Part shown: piece by piece, positions 9,362 to 19,241 of the stretch
Layout of the letters: the number at the start of each line of letters is the position of its first letter
Numbering within the stretch: the first letter of the stretch is position 1
Translations under genes and position numbers: made by a program
Assembly: GCA_015065385.1 (NCBI GenBank)
Contig: SVQK01000056.1
Location: 62,001-126,000, forward strand
DNA: 64,000 nt
Reading direction: 5' to 3'
DNA from: Oscillospiraceae bacterium
GTDB lineage: Bacteria > Bacillota > Clostridia > Oscillospirales > CAG-272
The notes under the pieces: generated by a model
What the model saw: only the letters and a program-made list of their open reading frames with translations
Told to the model about the DNA's origin: nothing
The model's database searches: none

Positions 9362-10705
9362 TTGGCCTATACGTTCAACGGCGGTATCCACGTCGATGAA
9401 TATAAGAACACGCGGAAGTGCCGCATCGAAGCGCTCCCGCCTCCGTCCAAGGTGACGATTCCCCTGTCCCAGCACATCGGCGCGCCTGCCGTGGCCTGCG
9501 TCAACGTGGGGGACACCGTGACCCTCGGCCAGAAGATCGGCGACGTCGCGGAGGGGATGCTCGGCTGTCCCGTCCACGCGAGCGTTTCCGGTACGGTGAA
9601 GGAGATCGTGAAGAAGACGGTCCCCACCGGCGCGTCCGTGGATCATGTGGTGATCGAGAACGACATGCTCGACACGCCCTGCCCGGATCTGCGCCCCATC
9701 GAAAAGAGGCTGGCGGACGTGACCACCGAGGAGATCGTCTCCGTGATCCGGGAGGCCGGCATCGTCGGCATGGGCGGCGCGGCGTTCCCCACCTACGCGA
9801 AGATCAATTCCGCCCTCGGCAAGGTGGACAAGATCATCGTCAACTGCGCGGAGTGCGAGCCGTTCATCACCGCCAACCACCGTCTGCTGCTGGAGCACGG
9901 CGCGTCGGTCATCAACGGCGTCAAGATCCTTCTGAAGGCCCTCGGCGTCCACACGGCGTTCATCGCAGTGGAGGACAACAAGATGGACGCGGTCGGCAAG
10001 CTGGAGGATCTGCTCGGCGAGAGCCGCATGATCTCCGTGAAGGTCATGAAGACCAAGTATCCGCAGGGAGACGAGAGACAGCTGGTCTACGCCCTGACGG
10101 GCACGGAGATCCCCGCGGGAAAGCTGCCCGCCGACGTGGGATGCGTGATTTTCAACGCGGAGACCTGCTCCGCCATTTATAAGGCGTTCTCCACCGGAAT
10201 GCCCTCCGTCAGCCGCGTGGTCACGGTGGACGGCGACTGCATCCGGCGTCCGAAGAATCTGCTGGTTCCCATCGGTACGAGTGCGTCGGATCTGATCGCT
10301 TTCTGCGGGGGACTCTGCCGTCCTCCGAAAAAGCTGGTGAGCGGCGGCCCCATGATGGGCATGGCTCAGTGGGATCCCGAAATGCCCGTCACCAAGTCCA
10401 CGAACGCGGTGCTGGTGTTCTCCGGCAAGTTCGGAAAGAAGAACGTCCCGAAGGCCGCCTGCATCCGGTGCGGACGGTGCGTCAACAACTGCCCGATGCA
10501 CCTCATGCCCATGTATATCGCCCAGTTCTCTCAGGCGGGGGATCTGAAACGGGCGGAGGAATACGGCGCGATGAGCTGCGTGGAGTGCGGCTCCTGCTCC
10601 TACAACTGCCCGGGCGGCGTGGAGATCGTGCAGCACATCCGGGTCGCCAAGGCCGCCATCAAGACGGAAAAAGCCCGGATCGCATCCCTGAACGCCCTGA
10701 AATGA
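9362..10705 (+). CDS. rnfC: Rnf complex subunit C (NADH-binding, Fe-S)
   Basis: A 447-residue subunit C of the Rnf ferredoxin:NAD+ oxidoreductase. It carries the NADH/FMN site on the cytoplasmic side and hands electrons to the membrane part. It starts at TTG 9362 behind an almost complete anti-16S sequence (AGGAGGTGATCC, 9348-9359), the longest ribosome site in the window. Landmarks are the N-terminal VKIPLSQH-like segment (VTIPLSQHIGAPA), the glycine-rich GIVGMGGAAFPTYAK (about 138-152), the quinone/FMN region, and two cluster motifs near the C-terminus, CIRCGRCVNNCP and CVECGSCSYNCP. It is the first gene of rnfCDGEAB. Confidence 0.95.
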   Translation: MAYTFNGGIHVDEYKNTRKCRIEALPPPSKVTIPLSQHIGAPAVACVNVGDTVTLGQKIGDVAEGMLGCPVHASVSGTVKEIVKKTVPTGASVDHVVIENDMLDTPCPDLRPIEKRLADVTTEEIVSVIREAGIVGMGGAAFPTYAKINSALGKVDKIIVNCAECEPFITANHRLLLEHGASVINGVKILLKALGVHTAFIAVEDNKMDAVGKLEDLLGESRMISVKVMKTKYPQGDERQLVYALTGTEIPAGKLPADVGCVIFNAETCSAIYKAFSTGMPSVSRVVTVDGDCIRRPKNLLVPIGTSASDLIAFCGGLCRPPKKLVSGGPMMGMAQWDPEMPVTKSTNAVLVFSGKFGKKNVPKAACIRCGRCVNNCPMHLMPMYIAQFSQAGDLKRAEEYGAMSCVECGSCSYNCPGGVEIVQHIRVAKAAIKTEKARIASLNALK

Positions 10706-10728
10706 CGACGATACGAGGATAAATCAAG

Positions 10729-11808
10729 ATGGATAATCAGGAAAAAGTACCGGAACAGGTTCCGGCGCCGGAGCAGATTCCGGCGGAAGGAGAACGCCGC
10801 GAGAAAAAGCGGAGATCCTTCTCCATGCCGGAGTTCCTGACGGTTTCTCCCTCCCCGCACATCAAGAGCCAGGACACCACCGCCACCGTCATGTTCGACG
10901 TGCTGGTTGCCCTGACTCCCGCCGTTCTCTGGAGCGTGTTCCAGTTCGGGCTCCGCGCCCTGATTCTGGTGCTGATCTCCATCGCGGCTTCCGTGGGATG
11001 GGAGGCGGCGGCGCAGTTCCTTCTCAAACGGACGATCACCGTGTCCGATCTGTCCGCGGCCGTGACGGGCATGCTGCTCGGCATGAACCTCCCGGCGACC
11101 GCCCCCCTCTGGATGCCCGTGGTCGGCGCGTTCTTCGCCATTGTGATCGTGAAGCAGATCTTCGGCGGAATCGGCAAGAATTTCGTGAATCCGGCTCTGG
11201 CGGCTCGCGTGTTCCTGTTCTCGTGGGCCTCGGATATGAGCGCGTTCCCCGCCATCGGCGTGAAGATCCACTCTCTCGCCGTGACGCTGCCCGACGTGGA
11301 CGCCGTCACCGGAGCGACTCCCCTCGCCGCGATGAAGGCCGGGATCATCCCCGACACCAATCTCTTCGGCATGATCATCGGAAACGCGTCCGGATGCATC
11401 GGCGAGATTTCCTCGCTGCTTCTGATCGGCGGCGGCATCTTCTTGATTTTGCGGAAGGTGATTTCGTGGCAGATCCCCGCGGCGTATCTCGGAACCGTGG
11501 CCGTGATTTCCCTGCTGTTCCCCCGGATCGAAGGAGCAGCGCTGGAATCCGTGCTGTACGAGCTGTTCGCCGGAGGGCTGATCCTCGGCGCGGTCTTCAT
11601 GGCGACCGACTATTCCACCTCCCCCGTGACGCCGGTCGGACGGCTGATCTACGGGGCCGGGTGCGGCGCGATCACCATGCTGATCCGTTATTTCGGCAGC
11701 TATCCGGAGGGCGTGTCGTTTTCCATTCTCATCATGAACCTGCTTGTGTGGTACATCGACAAGGTGACCATGCCCCGCCGCTTTGGAGGTAAATCGAATG
11801 CCAAATAA
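10729..11808 (+). CDS. rnfD: Rnf complex subunit D (membrane, covalent FMN)
   Basis: A 359-residue integral membrane subunit of Rnf with about ten hydrophobic segments after a roughly 45-residue charged, Pro/Glu-rich cytoplasmic N-terminus. [11 protein letters not shown] contains the threonine expected to carry covalent [23 protein letters not shown] and [18 protein letters not shown] are family landmarks. The first 35 residues ([19 protein letters not shown]) are longer and more acidic than usual and recall the much larger extension of RnfG in the same operon. The stop overlaps the start of rnfG. Confidence 0.94.
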   Translation: MDNQEKVPEQVPAPEQIPAEGERREKKRRSFSMPEFLTVSPSPHIKSQDTTATVMFDVLVALTPAVLWSVFQFGLRALILVLISIAASVGWEAAAQFLLKRTITVSDLSAAVTGMLLGMNLPATAPLWMPVVGAFFAIVIVKQIFGGIGKNFVNPALAARVFLFSWASDMSAFPAIGVKIHSLAVTLPDVDAVTGATPLAAMKAGIIPDTNLFGMIIGNASGCIGEISSLLLIGGGIFLILRKVISWQIPAAYLGTVAVISLLFPRIEGAALESVLYELFAGGLILGAVFMATDYSTSPVTPVGRLIYGAGCGAITMLIRYFGSYPEGVSFSILIMNLLVWYIDKVTMPRRFGGKSNAK

Positions 11809-14431
11809 AGTCAACGAACGGCCCGAGGATCGTTTAGAAAAGAACGGCCGGGCCGCAGACTCCGGTTCGTCCGGCGAGAGCTTTTTCGATCTCGGCACCT
11901 CCGCGGACCGGAAGAAGAAGCCGCGCGAATCCCTCGAGGATATGCTCGCGCAGGACTATCCCGCAGAGGAAGAGGGCGGAGAAGAGAACCCCGCGGAAGA
12001 GGCTGACGCGTCCGTGGAAGAGTTCGTCGAAGAAATGGCCGCGAAGATCTCCGGCGACATCTCGGCTGACTTGGAAGAGGTGTCCGAAAAGAAACCGCTG
12101 GATCTGGCGGACAGCATCCTTGACGAGATCTCCGCCATGACGCCGGAAGACGGCGCGGATAAGGTGCCGCTCGAATTTGTGGACGAGGACGACCTCGAGG
12201 AGGAGAAGCGTCCGGGCTTTCAGCTGCCGTTCGGCCTGTTCAGCCGGAAGGAATCCCCCCGTCCCGCTCAGGAGATGCTGCCGGAGGACACGGAGGTCCT
12301 GCCCGAAATCAACCTGAACGACCTGAGAGAAGCAAACGGGGAGAACGTCGGGAATCTGGATTCCCTGTTCTCCGCGGAGCGGAAGGAAGAGGGCGGACAG
12401 ACGGAAGAGCAGACGCCCGCGCCGCTCCGGAAGCCGAAGAAAGAGAAGAAAGAAAAAAAGCCGAAAAAAGAGAAACAGGCGAAGGATCGGAAGAAATCCG
12501 AAGACGAACAGGCGCCTGACGCGGAGATCGCTCCCGCGCCCGAGATCCTTCCCGCGGCAGAGCCGGAGGAGCTTTCGAAACAGGCCGCGCCCTCCGGCGA
12601 ACCCGAATCCGTCTCCGACGCTCCGGCCGAAGAGATCCTTTCCGCGGATCAGGCTGAAGCTGATGAGAAGCCCGGGAAGAAATCCCTGAAACCCGCGAAG
12701 GAGAAAAAGAGCGGAGAAGGGAAATTCCCCGCCGCATTCGCCTCCTTCAGGAAGAAGATCGGGGACGGCGTCGCGGAGAGAAAAGCCCGTGAAGCCGCCG
12801 TGGTGGAGCCCGCCGGACCGAAGCAGGTGGACGAGAGCTCCACGAAATATCTGGTCCGCACCGTCGCTATCCTGACCGCCATCTGCACGAGCGTCGCCCT
12901 CCTTCTGGCCGTGGTTCACAAGGTCACGAAGGACACCATCGCGGAGAATCTGACGAGAGAAAAGCACGAAGCGATCCTCTCCGTCTTCCCGGAAGGGGAT
13001 CGGATCGAGGAATACACCGCGCAGGACGGGGAGACCGTGTATCTGGTGCTGAAGGACGGAACCCTCGCCGGATACTGCGTCAATTCCACAGGCAGCGGAT
13101 ATATCGGCGATATCGAGATGATGGTCGGCATGAACCTTGACGGAGAGGTCGAGGGCATCCGCATCATCGACATGCAGGAGACGCCCGGAACCGGCACCAA
13201 GGTTCGGAACGACTCCTTCCTCTCCCGGTTCCTCGGACTGAACGGAGAGGCCGAGATCGGCAGAAACGTGGACGCGCTGAGCGGCGCGACCTTCTCTTCG
13301 AAGGGCGTTGCGGAAGGCGTGAACCGCGCACTGTCCGTGAAGTTCGATCCGGACGAGGCCGCCCGTGCCGTAAGCGCGCGCCTGAACGGGGAACTCCCCG
13401 AGGACGAGCCGGAAAACGCGGGCAACGGAGACAAAGCCCTCGAAATCGACGAGGTCGGCGAGACGGTCCGGGATAACACGGAAACCGAAGCACCCGAAAC
13501 CGAGGCTCCCGAGACCGAAGCACCTGAAACAGAGGCACCCGAAACCGAAGCTCCGGAGGACAAGACTCCCGAAACCGAAGCTCCGGAGGACAAGACTCCC
13601 GAAACCGAAGCTCCGGAGGACAAGACTCCCGAAACCGAAGCTCCGGAGGACAAGACTCCCGAGACCGAAGCTCCGGAGGATAAAACTCCCGAAGATAAGA
13701 CTCCTGAGGACAAGACTCCGGAAGACAAGACTCCGGAAGACAAGACTCCGGAAGACAAGACTCCCGAGGATAAGACTCCTGAGGACAAGACTCCGGAAGA
13801 TAAGACTCCCGAGGATAAAACTCCCGAGACCAAGCCTCCGAAGCAGGAACCTCAGCAGCCTGTTGTGACACAGCCCGAGCCGGAACCGCAGCCGCAGCAG
13901 CCCGTAGTGACACAGCCCGAGCCAGAACCGCAGCCGCAGCAGCCCGTGGTGACACAGCCCGAGCCGCAGCCCCAGCCACAGCAGCCCGTGGTGACACAGC
14001 CCGAGCCGGAACCGCAGCCTACATGGACGCCTCCGGTCACGGAGCCTGAGCCGCAGCCCACATGGACACCTCCGGTCACAGAGCCCGAGCCGCAGCCCAC
14101 ATGGACGCCTCCGGTCACGGAGCCCGAGCCGGAACCCACATGGACGCCTCCGGTCACGGAACCCGAACCTCAGCCGGAACCCGAGCCCGAGCCTCAGCCG
14201 GAACCGGAACCCGAACCTCAGCCGGAACCGGAACCCGAACCTCAGCCGCAGCCGGAACCCGAACCAGAGCCCGAACCTGAGCCCGAACCTGAGCCCGAAC
14301 CTGAGCCCGAACCTGAGCCTGCGCCTCAGCCGCAGCCGGAACCGGAGCCCGAGCCGGAACCCCAGCCCACGCCCGGAGGACCTCCTTCCACAGGCGGCGC
14401 CGGCGGCGGATTCGGATATATTACCCCGTAA
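11798..14431 (+). CDS. rnfG: Rnf complex subunit G with long acidic N-terminus and repeat tail
   Basis: 877 residues against about 190-220 for ordinary RnfG. The start ATG 11798 follows GGAGG (11785-11789) and overlaps the rnfD stop by 11 nt. Layout: residues 1-345 acidic/lysine-rich, low complexity, with [13 protein letters not shown] near 215; one membrane helix at about 352-372; then the normal FMN-binding domain (about 375-530) with [12 protein letters not shown] and SGATFSS, T498 being the expected flavinylated threonine; then about 300 residues of tandem repeats. RnfG has an extracytoplasmic FMN domain, so the extension is inferred to lie inside and the repeat tail outside. The tail ends [17 protein letters not shown], not a sortase signal. 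Electron-relay function should be intact; the role of the extensions is unknown. Confidence 0.9.
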   Translation: MPNKVNERPEDRLEKNGRAADSGSSGESFFDLGTSADRKKKPRESLEDMLAQDYPAEEEGGEENPAEEADASVEEFVEEMAAKISGDISADLEEVSEKKPLDLADSILDEISAMTPEDGADKVPLEFVDEDDLEEEKRPGFQLPFGLFSRKESPRPAQEMLPEDTEVLPEINLNDLREANGENVGNLDSLFSAERKEEGGQTEEQTPAPLRKPKKEKKEKKPKKEKQAKDRKKSEDEQAPDAEIAPAPEILPAAEPEELSKQAAPSGEPESVSDAPAEEILSADQAEADEKPGKKSLKPAKEKKSGEGKFPAAFASFRKKIGDGVAERKAREAAVVEPAGPKQVDESSTKYLVRTVAILTAICTSVALLLAVVHKVTKDTIAENLTREKHEAILSVFPEGDRIEEYTAQDGETVYLVLKDGTLAGYCVNSTGSGYIGDIEMMVGMNLDGEVEGIRIIDMQETPGTGTKVRNDSFLSRFLGLNGEAEIGRNVDALSGATFSSKGVAEGVNRALSVKFDPDEAARAVSARLNGELPEDEPENAGNGDKALEIDEVGETVRDNTETEAPETEAPETEAPETEAPETEAPEDKTPETEAPEDKTPETEAPEDKTPETEAPEDKTPETEAPEDKTPEDKTPEDKTPEDKTPEDKTPEDKTPEDKTPEDKTPEDKTPEDKTPETKPPKQEPQQPVVTQPEPEPQPQQPVVTQPEPEPQPQQPVVTQPEPQPQPQQPVVTQPEPEPQPTWTPPVTEPEPQPTWTPPVTEPEPQPTWTPPVTEPEPEPTWTPPVTEPEPQPEPEPEPQPEPEPEPQPEPEPEPQPQPEPEPEPEPEPEPEPEPEPEPEPAPQPQPEPEPEPEPQPTPGGPPSTGGAGGGFGYITP
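13478..14375 (+). repeat. Coding tandem repeats in the RnfG tail
   Basis: Four consecutive repeat families encode the tail: TEAPE then EDKTPE units (13478-13835), [14 protein letters not shown] units (13853-14010), [13 protein letters not shown] units (about 14010-14165), and PEPEPEPQ units to about 14375. Copies within a family are nearly identical in DNA, pointing to recent expansion by slippage or unequal crossing-over. All copies keep the reading frame. Confidence 0.92.
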
Positions 14432-14440
14432 AGGAGTCTG

Positions 14441-15229
14441 ATGGATATGAAAAAATCGATTCCTCAGATCTTCCGGGAAGGGATCATCACGAACAATCCC
14501 ACCTTCGTACAGCTCCTCGGTATGTGCCCGACGCTGGCCACCACCACCTCGGTGGTCAACGCTCTGGGCATGGGGATTGCCGTGATCGCGGTCCTTTCCT
14601 TCTCGAATCTGTTCATTTCGCTCCTGCGGAAGATCATTCCGAAGCAGGTGCGCATCGCCTCCTATATCGTCATCATTTCCGGATTCGTGACGGCTGTGGA
14701 GCTGATCATCAAAGCGTATTTCCCCGCGATCAACAAGGCGCTCGGCCTCTTCATCCCGCTGATCGTGGTCAACTGCATCATCCTTGCGCGGGCGGAAGCC
14801 TTCGCGTCGAAGCACGGCCCCGTCGAATCCTTCTGCGACGGCCTTGCGACCGGGATCGGCTTCACGCTGGCTCTCGTCTGCATCGCCTTCGTCCGCGAGC
14901 TCCTCGGCAGCGGCATGCTGTTCGCGGCGGCTGACGGATCGGGCGGCGTGCGGATCTTCGGAGACTGGTTCTCCCCCGCCACCATCTTCCTGATGCCCTC
15001 CGGCGCGTTCCTGACCCTCGGCTGTCTCGTCGCGCTGGTACAGAAGATTCAGGCGGTCAGCGAGGAGCACAAGCGCAGAAAGCAGCTCGAAGAGGACGCG
15101 ATCGACGGCGGCTACCACGAGACCCTGATGCGGGATCCCGCGACGGGCCGGATCGTGCGCAAGCCGGTCCCCGCCGAAGAGCAGCCCGCTGACAGCGAAG
15201 CCGTGAAAGCCGGGGAGGGAGGAGAATAA
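14441..15229 (+). CDS. rnfE: Rnf complex subunit E (membrane)
   Basis: A 262-residue membrane subunit of Rnf with about six helices. NNPTFVQLLGMCPTLATTTS at the start and FIPLIVVNCIILARAEAFAS in the middle are family signatures, with a membrane-embedded cysteine in each that fits the intramembrane Fe-S cluster shared with RnfA. The C-terminal 40 residues are charged and rich in Glu/Ala (EEQPADSEAVKAGEGGE), another acidic tail in this operon. The start is ATG 14441; a second ATG two codons later fits the ribosome-site spacing about equally well. The stop and the rnfA start overlap in TAATG. Confidence 0.95.
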   Translation: MDMKKSIPQIFREGIITNNPTFVQLLGMCPTLATTTSVVNALGMGIAVIAVLSFSNLFISLLRKIIPKQVRIASYIVIISGFVTAVELIIKAYFPAINKALGLFIPLIVVNCIILARAEAFASKHGPVESFCDGLATGIGFTLALVCIAFVRELLGSGMLFAAADGSGGVRIFGDWFSPATIFLMPSGAFLTLGCLVALVQKIQAVSEEHKRRKQLEEDAIDGGYHETLMRDPATGRIVRKPVPAEEQPADSEAVKAGEGGE

Positions 15230-15807
15230 TGGGCAACGTACTCATGATCATGTTCGCGGCCATTCTGACCCAGAACTTCATCTTCTCCCGCTTCTACGGA
15301 TGCTGTCCGTTCCTCGGCGTGTCCGACAAGCCCTCGACCGCGCTCGGCATGGGCATGGCGGTGACCTTCGTCATGACGCTGTCCTCCGCGGCGACGTGGG
15401 CGGTGTATCGGTATCTGCTTGAGCCGTTCGGACTGGAATACCTCAAGACCATCGCCTTCATTCTGGTGATAGCGACGCTGGTCCAGTTCATCGAGATGTT
15501 CCTTAGGAAAAACGTTCCCGTGCTGTACTCGGCGCTCGGTATTTATCTGCCCCTCATCACCACCAACTGCGCGGTTCTCGGAGCGGCTCTCGTCAACATC
15601 GACGAGGGATACAGCTTCGTGGAAAGCGTCGCGTTTGGATTCGCGGCGGCCGTCGGCTTCACCATGGCGATCTGCGTGTTCGCAGGGGTGCGCGAGCGGC
15701 TCAATTTCGCGGATCCGCCCAAAGCCTTCCGCGGCTTCCCGCTGCTTCTGATTTCCGCGGGACTCGCGGCTATGGCGTTCTCCGGGTTCTCCGGCATGAG
15801 ATTCTGA
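15229..15807 (+). CDS. rnfA: Rnf complex subunit A (membrane)
   Basis: A 192-residue, six-helix membrane subunit homologous to RnfE with inverted topology. Landmarks are LTQNFIFSRFYGCCPFLGVSDK and YLPLITTNCAVLGAALVN, each with a cysteine positioned for the shared intramembrane cluster. Length and sequence are those of a normal RnfA with no extension, unlike RnfG. Translation is probably coupled to rnfE through the one-base overlap. Confidence 0.96.
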   Translation: MGNVLMIMFAAILTQNFIFSRFYGCCPFLGVSDKPSTALGMGMAVTFVMTLSSAATWAVYRYLLEPFGLEYLKTIAFILVIATLVQFIEMFLRKNVPVLYSALGIYLPLITTNCAVLGAALVNIDEGYSFVESVAFGFAAAVGFTMAICVFAGVRERLNFADPPKAFRGFPLLLISAGLAAMAFSGFSGMRF

Positions 15808-15820
15808 GGAGGGACAGGGT

Positions 15821-16672
15821 ATGACAAGCATTTTGATTCCGGTAGCCATCTTCATCGGATTGGGGATCCTCACAGGCGCATTGCTTGCCGCTGCCTCCCG
15901 TGTCTTTGCCGTCGAAAAGAACGAAACCGCCGAGCGCGTCCTCGAGTGTCTCCCGGGCGCGAACTGCGGCGGATGCGGCTATTCCGGATGCTCCGCCCTG
16001 GCCGAAGCTGTCGCAAAGGGCGAGGCGAAGGTCAACGCCTGTCCGGTCGGAGGCGCGGAGGTGGCCGGGAAGGTCGCCGCCGTGATGGGTGTCGAAGCCG
16101 CTCCCACCGTCCGGATGCGGGCGCAGGTCATGTGCTCCGGCACGAAGGAATACGCCCGGAAAAAGTACGTCTACGAAGGCGTCTCGGACTGCATCGCGGC
16201 GTCGAGGATCGGCGGCGGAGACAAGCTCTGCAAAAACGGCTGCATCGGCCTCGGCACCTGCGTAGCGTCCTGCCCGTTCGAAGCGATTTCCGTTTCCGAG
16301 GGCGTCGCGGCGGTGGATTATTCCAAATGCCGGGGATGCGGCGTCTGCGTGTCGGCCTGTCCGAAAGGCATCATCCGCCTGATTCCGTTCGACGCGAAGC
16401 ACTGGGTCGGCTGCATGTCCGTGGACGACGGCAGGAACACCCGCAAGGTCTGCGACGTCGGCTGCATCTCCTGCAAGCTCTGCCAGAAGAACTGCCCCTC
16501 CGGAGCGATCACCGTGGATTCCTTCGTGGCGCACATCGACTACGCAAAATGCACCGGATGCAACATCTGCGTGGACAAATGTCCCCGTCACATCATCTGG
16601 TCCGGCGAGACGCAGGGGCAGTACGGCCTCGTGATCCGCCGGGAAAACGCGGACAAAACCAAGAAAAGCTGA
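15821..16672 (+). CDS. rnfB: Rnf complex subunit B (ferredoxin-accepting polyferredoxin)
   Basis: A 283-residue subunit with one N-terminal membrane helix (about 5-25), then a four-cysteine domain opening with ECLPGANCGGCGYSGC and a run of ferredoxin motifs: GCIGLGTCVASCP, CRGCGVCVSACP, GCISCKLCQKNCP and CTGCNICVDKCP. It takes electrons from reduced ferredoxin and passes them into the complex, coupling to cation export. It ends the operon, directly before a strong terminator. Gene order C-D-G-E-A-B is the clostridial/acetogen arrangement. Confidence 0.96.
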   Translation: MTSILIPVAIFIGLGILTGALLAAASRVFAVEKNETAERVLECLPGANCGGCGYSGCSALAEAVAKGEAKVNACPVGGAEVAGKVAAVMGVEAAPTVRMRAQVMCSGTKEYARKKYVYEGVSDCIAASRIGGGDKLCKNGCIGLGTCVASCPFEAISVSEGVAAVDYSKCRGCGVCVSACPKGIIRLIPFDAKHWVGCMSVDDGRNTRKVCDVGCISCKLCQKNCPSGAITVDSFVAHIDYAKCTGCNICVDKCPRHIIWSGETQGQYGLVIRRENADKTKKS

Positions 16673-16679
16673 TTTCCCG

Positions 16680-16722
16680 AACCGTTCCGGACTCCGAAGA
16701 AGAGAACCGGAGCGGTTTTTCT
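16680..16722 (+). terminator. rnf operon terminator
   Basis: AACCGTTCCGG pairs with CCGGAGCGGTT, followed by TTTTTCTG, seven nt after the rnfB stop. Confidence 0.92.
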
Positions 16723-16820
16723 GTTCGAAGATAAAACAGTCGGAATGCACAAAGTTTTTTGATAAAATTTGTTTATCCGTACAAATCCAACAACTTGAGG
16801 GATTTTTCACACCGAATCAC

Positions 16821-16849
16821 TTGAAAACACGCCCGGTTTCGTTTATGAT
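16821..16849 (+). promoter_or_regulatory. Promoter of the oxidoreductase/epimerase pair
   Basis: TTGAAA (16821-16826), 17 nt, TATGAT (16844-16849), 61 nt before the start. The preceding 100 nt are AT-rich. Confidence 0.75.
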
Positions 16850-16910
16850 ACAGTCAGGAGAGAATGGCTCTCCCCAAAACAGAAATTTATTGATCCGGAG
16901 GATACTCAAC

Positions 16911-18002
16911 ATGAGCGCTCTTGACACTGTCCGCGTCGGCATTATCGGCTGCGGCGGCATCGCAAACGGCAAACATATGCCCTCTCTGAAAAAGGTTCCC
17001 GGCGTCCAGATGGTAGCTTTCTGCGACATCATTCTGGAACGGGCCGAGAAGGCCGCGAAGCAGTACGGCACGCCCGACGCCAAGGTCTACGAGGATTATA
17101 AGGAACTCCTCGAGGACAAGACCATCGACGTGGTTCACGTCTGCACCCCGAACAGAGCCCACTCCTTCATCACCGTGGACGCTCTCGAGGCCGGCAAGCA
17201 CGTCATGTGCGAAAAGCCCATGGCCATCAACTCCGAAGAGGCCAAGAAGATGCTGGACGCCGCCGAGAAGACCGGCAAGCTCCTGACCATCGGCTATCAG
17301 AACCGCCAGACTTCCGAAGCCCTCTTCCTCAAGGAAGAAGCTGACCGCGGCACCTTCGGCGACATCTACTTCGCAAGAGCGTTCGCCGTCCGCCGCCGCG
17401 CGGTTCCCACCTGGGGCGTGTTCCTCAACGAGTACGAACAGGGCGGCGGTCCCCTGATCGACATCGGCACCCACGCGCTTGACCTCACCCTCTGGATGAT
17501 GAACAACTACAAGCCCAAGTACTGCGTCGGCACCACCTTCCACGCCCTCAACAACGACACCGATCAGGGCAACGCGTGGGGCAGCTGGGATCCCGCGAAG
17601 TTCACCGTCGAGGATTCCGCGTTCGGCTTCATCGTCATGGAGAACGGCGCGACCGTGTCCCTCGACGCAGCGTGGGCTCTGAACACTCTTGAAGTCCGCG
17701 AAGCCTGCACCATGCTCTGCGGCACCAAGGCCGGCGGCGACATGCTGGACGGCGTGCGCATCAACGGCATCCGCCAGAACAGACAGTATGTCTTCAAGCC
17801 GAGCTTCTCCGCGGGCGGAGCCGCCTTCTACGAGGGCGCGTCCGACAACGATCCTTCCGCGAAGGATATGGCTCAGTGGATCGCCACCATCCGCGGTCAG
17901 AAGGCTGCTCCCACCGTTCTGCCCGAGCAGGCCTACACCGTGACCAGAATTCTCGAAGGCATCTACACCTCCGCGAAGACCGGCGACATCTACAGATTCT
18001 GA
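16911..18002 (+). CDS. Gfo/Idh/MocA family oxidoreductase
   Basis: A 363-residue NAD(P)-dependent sugar dehydrogenase-type protein. The start is ATG 16911 behind GGAGG; upstream in-frame readings run through the promoter. The Rossmann domain begins VRVGIIGCGGIANGKHMPSL. The family lysine is in CEKPMAINSEEA (about residue 103), and GGGPLIDIGTHALDL carries the catalytic Asp/His pair (about 184-198). It probably oxidises or epimerises a cyclitol, sugar or glycoside; the following gene encodes a TIM-barrel isomerase/epimerase, the usual partner in inositol-like or 3-keto-sugar pathways. The exact substrate is open. Confidence 0.9.
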   Translation: MSALDTVRVGIIGCGGIANGKHMPSLKKVPGVQMVAFCDIILERAEKAAKQYGTPDAKVYEDYKELLEDKTIDVVHVCTPNRAHSFITVDALEAGKHVMCEKPMAINSEEAKKMLDAAEKTGKLLTIGYQNRQTSEALFLKEEADRGTFGDIYFARAFAVRRRAVPTWGVFLNEYEQGGGPLIDIGTHALDLTLWMMNNYKPKYCVGTTFHALNNDTDQGNAWGSWDPAKFTVEDSAFGFIVMENGATVSLDAAWALNTLEVREACTMLCGTKAGGDMLDGVRINGIRQNRQYVFKPSFSAGGAAFYEGASDNDPSAKDMAQWIATIRGQKAAPTVLPEQAYTVTRILEGIYTSAKTGDIYRF

Positions 18003-18018
18003 TCGAACGAACGATCCG

Positions 18019-18075
18019 GGGGAGGAGCTTGACAAAGGGTTCCTCCCCTTTCTCCCTTTATATTTCTTTTTTGAA
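18019..18075 (+). terminator. Hairpin terminator between oxidoreductase and epimerase genes
   Basis: GGGGAGGA (18019-18026) pairs perfectly with TCCTCCCC (18041-18048), followed by a long pyrimidine tract ending in TTTCTTTTTT. Since the next gene has no clear promoter of its own, this may tune, rather than end, transcription of the pair. Confidence 0.75.
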
Positions 18076-18088
18076 AGGAAAGACCGGT

Positions 18089-19057
18089 ATGAAAATCTGC
18101 GTATGTGAAAACCTGAACGCGAAAAAGCCGCTCGAGCAGTCCTTGAAGGAGCTGAAAGCCGTCGGAATCGAAGCCGTTGAAATCGGCTGCGGCGGATATC
18201 CGGGCAACGACCACGCCAACGCCGATATCCTTCTGAACGACGACAAAGCCTTCAACGAATGGCTCGACACCTTCAAGCGGAACGACATGATCCTCGCCGC
18301 CCTGTCCGTCCACGGAAACTGCGTCCATCCCGACAAGGAGGTCGCGGCGTCCTTCGAGCACGACTTCCGCAACGCCGTCCTTCTTGCGGAAAAGGCAGGG
18401 CTCAATACGATTATCACCTTCTCCGGCTGCCCGGGCGACCATCCCGGCGCGAAGTATCCGAACTGGGTGACCTGCCCGTGGCCGGACGACTTCCTCAAGA
18501 TCCTCGACTACCAGTGGAACGAAGTCCTGATCCCCTACTGGAAGGAAGCGGCCGCGTTCGCAGAATCCCACGGCGTCACCAAGATCGCCCTCGAGATGCA
18601 CCCCGGCTTCTGCGTGTACAACACCGAGACCATGCTCAAGCTCCGCGCTGCCGTCGGTCCCGTGGTCGGCGCGAACTTTGACCCGTCCCATCTCGTATGG
18701 CAGGGCATGGAACCCGCCGCCGCGATCCGGATGCTGGGCGACGCCATCTACCACGTCCACGCCAAGGATACGAAGGTCGATCCCATCAACACCGCCCGCA
18801 TCGGCGTTCTGGATACCAAGCACTATGGCGACGAGATCAACCGCGCGTGGGTCTTCCGCGCCCTCGGCTACGGTCACGACGCCGCGTGGTGGAAGGATCT
18901 GATCTCCAACCTCCGTCTGGTCGGCTACGACGGCGTTCTCTCCATCGAGCACGAGGACAGCCTCATGACCACGGACGAAGGCCTCGGCAAAGCGGTCGCC
19001 ATCCTGAAAGAGGCGATCATGCGCGATCCGAAGCCCTCCACCATGAGCTGGGCCTGA
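18089..19057 (+). CDS. Sugar phosphate isomerase/epimerase (xylose isomerase-like TIM barrel)
   Basis: A 322-residue TIM-barrel protein of the IolE/IolI/xylose-isomerase-like class. Metal-ligand candidates lie in order: SVHGNC (His about 78), ALEMHPGF (Glu/His near 172), NFDPSHLVWQG (Asp/His near 198), HVHAKDT (His near 226) and a late SIEHED (Glu). The start is ATG 18089 behind AAAGGAAAG. It is probably co-expressed with the upstream Gfo/Idh/MocA enzyme through the intervening hairpin. The substrate is likely a keto-sugar or cyclitol intermediate, not determinable here. Confidence 0.88.
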   Translation: MKICVCENLNAKKPLEQSLKELKAVGIEAVEIGCGGYPGNDHANADILLNDDKAFNEWLDTFKRNDMILAALSVHGNCVHPDKEVAASFEHDFRNAVLLAEKAGLNTIITFSGCPGDHPGAKYPNWVTCPWPDDFLKILDYQWNEVLIPYWKEAAAFAESHGVTKIALEMHPGFCVYNTETMLKLRAAVGPVVGANFDPSHLVWQGMEPAAAIRMLGDAIYHVHAKDTKVDPINTARIGVLDTKHYGDEINRAWVFRALGYGHDAAWWKDLISNLRLVGYDGVLSIEHEDSLMTTDEGLGKAVAILKEAIMRDPKPSTMSWA

Positions 19058-19131
19058 GAAAATCTTCACATTTTTCATCCGAACGCACAAAAAATGTAAC
19101 AAAATCAAAGGGATTTCCGGTGTGCGGGGAC

Positions 19132-19160
19132 TTGAAATCATACGCCGGTTGTGATATAAT
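19132..19160 (+). promoter_or_regulatory. Promoter of the discoidin-like protein gene
   Basis: TTGAAA (19132-19137), 17 nt, TATAAT (19155-19160). The leader of about 80 nt precedes a strong AAGGAGGAA ribosome site. Confidence 0.82.
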
Positions 19161-19241
19161 TTGAACTGTTAGCCAATCAAGGGGCGAATTCATTTGCCCC
19201 GAATTCAATTCGGACGGGCATTCCCCGTCCAAGGAGGAAAC

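Noticed and set aside
13478-14375. The DNA repeats were considered as a CRISPR array or minisatellite
   Set aside because: They are in frame, encode regular peptide units without spacers, and lie inside rnfG.
14380-14431. PPSTG near the RnfG C-terminus as a sortase signal
   Set aside because: The leading Leu is missing and there is no hydrophobic helix or basic end after it; the protein already has a membrane helix.
11834-15118. A 1094-codon minus-strand open frame over rnfG and rnfE
   Set aside because: It mirrors the repeat tail (Arg/Leu/Gly-rich product) and lacks a start site; rnfG and rnfE are unmistakable.
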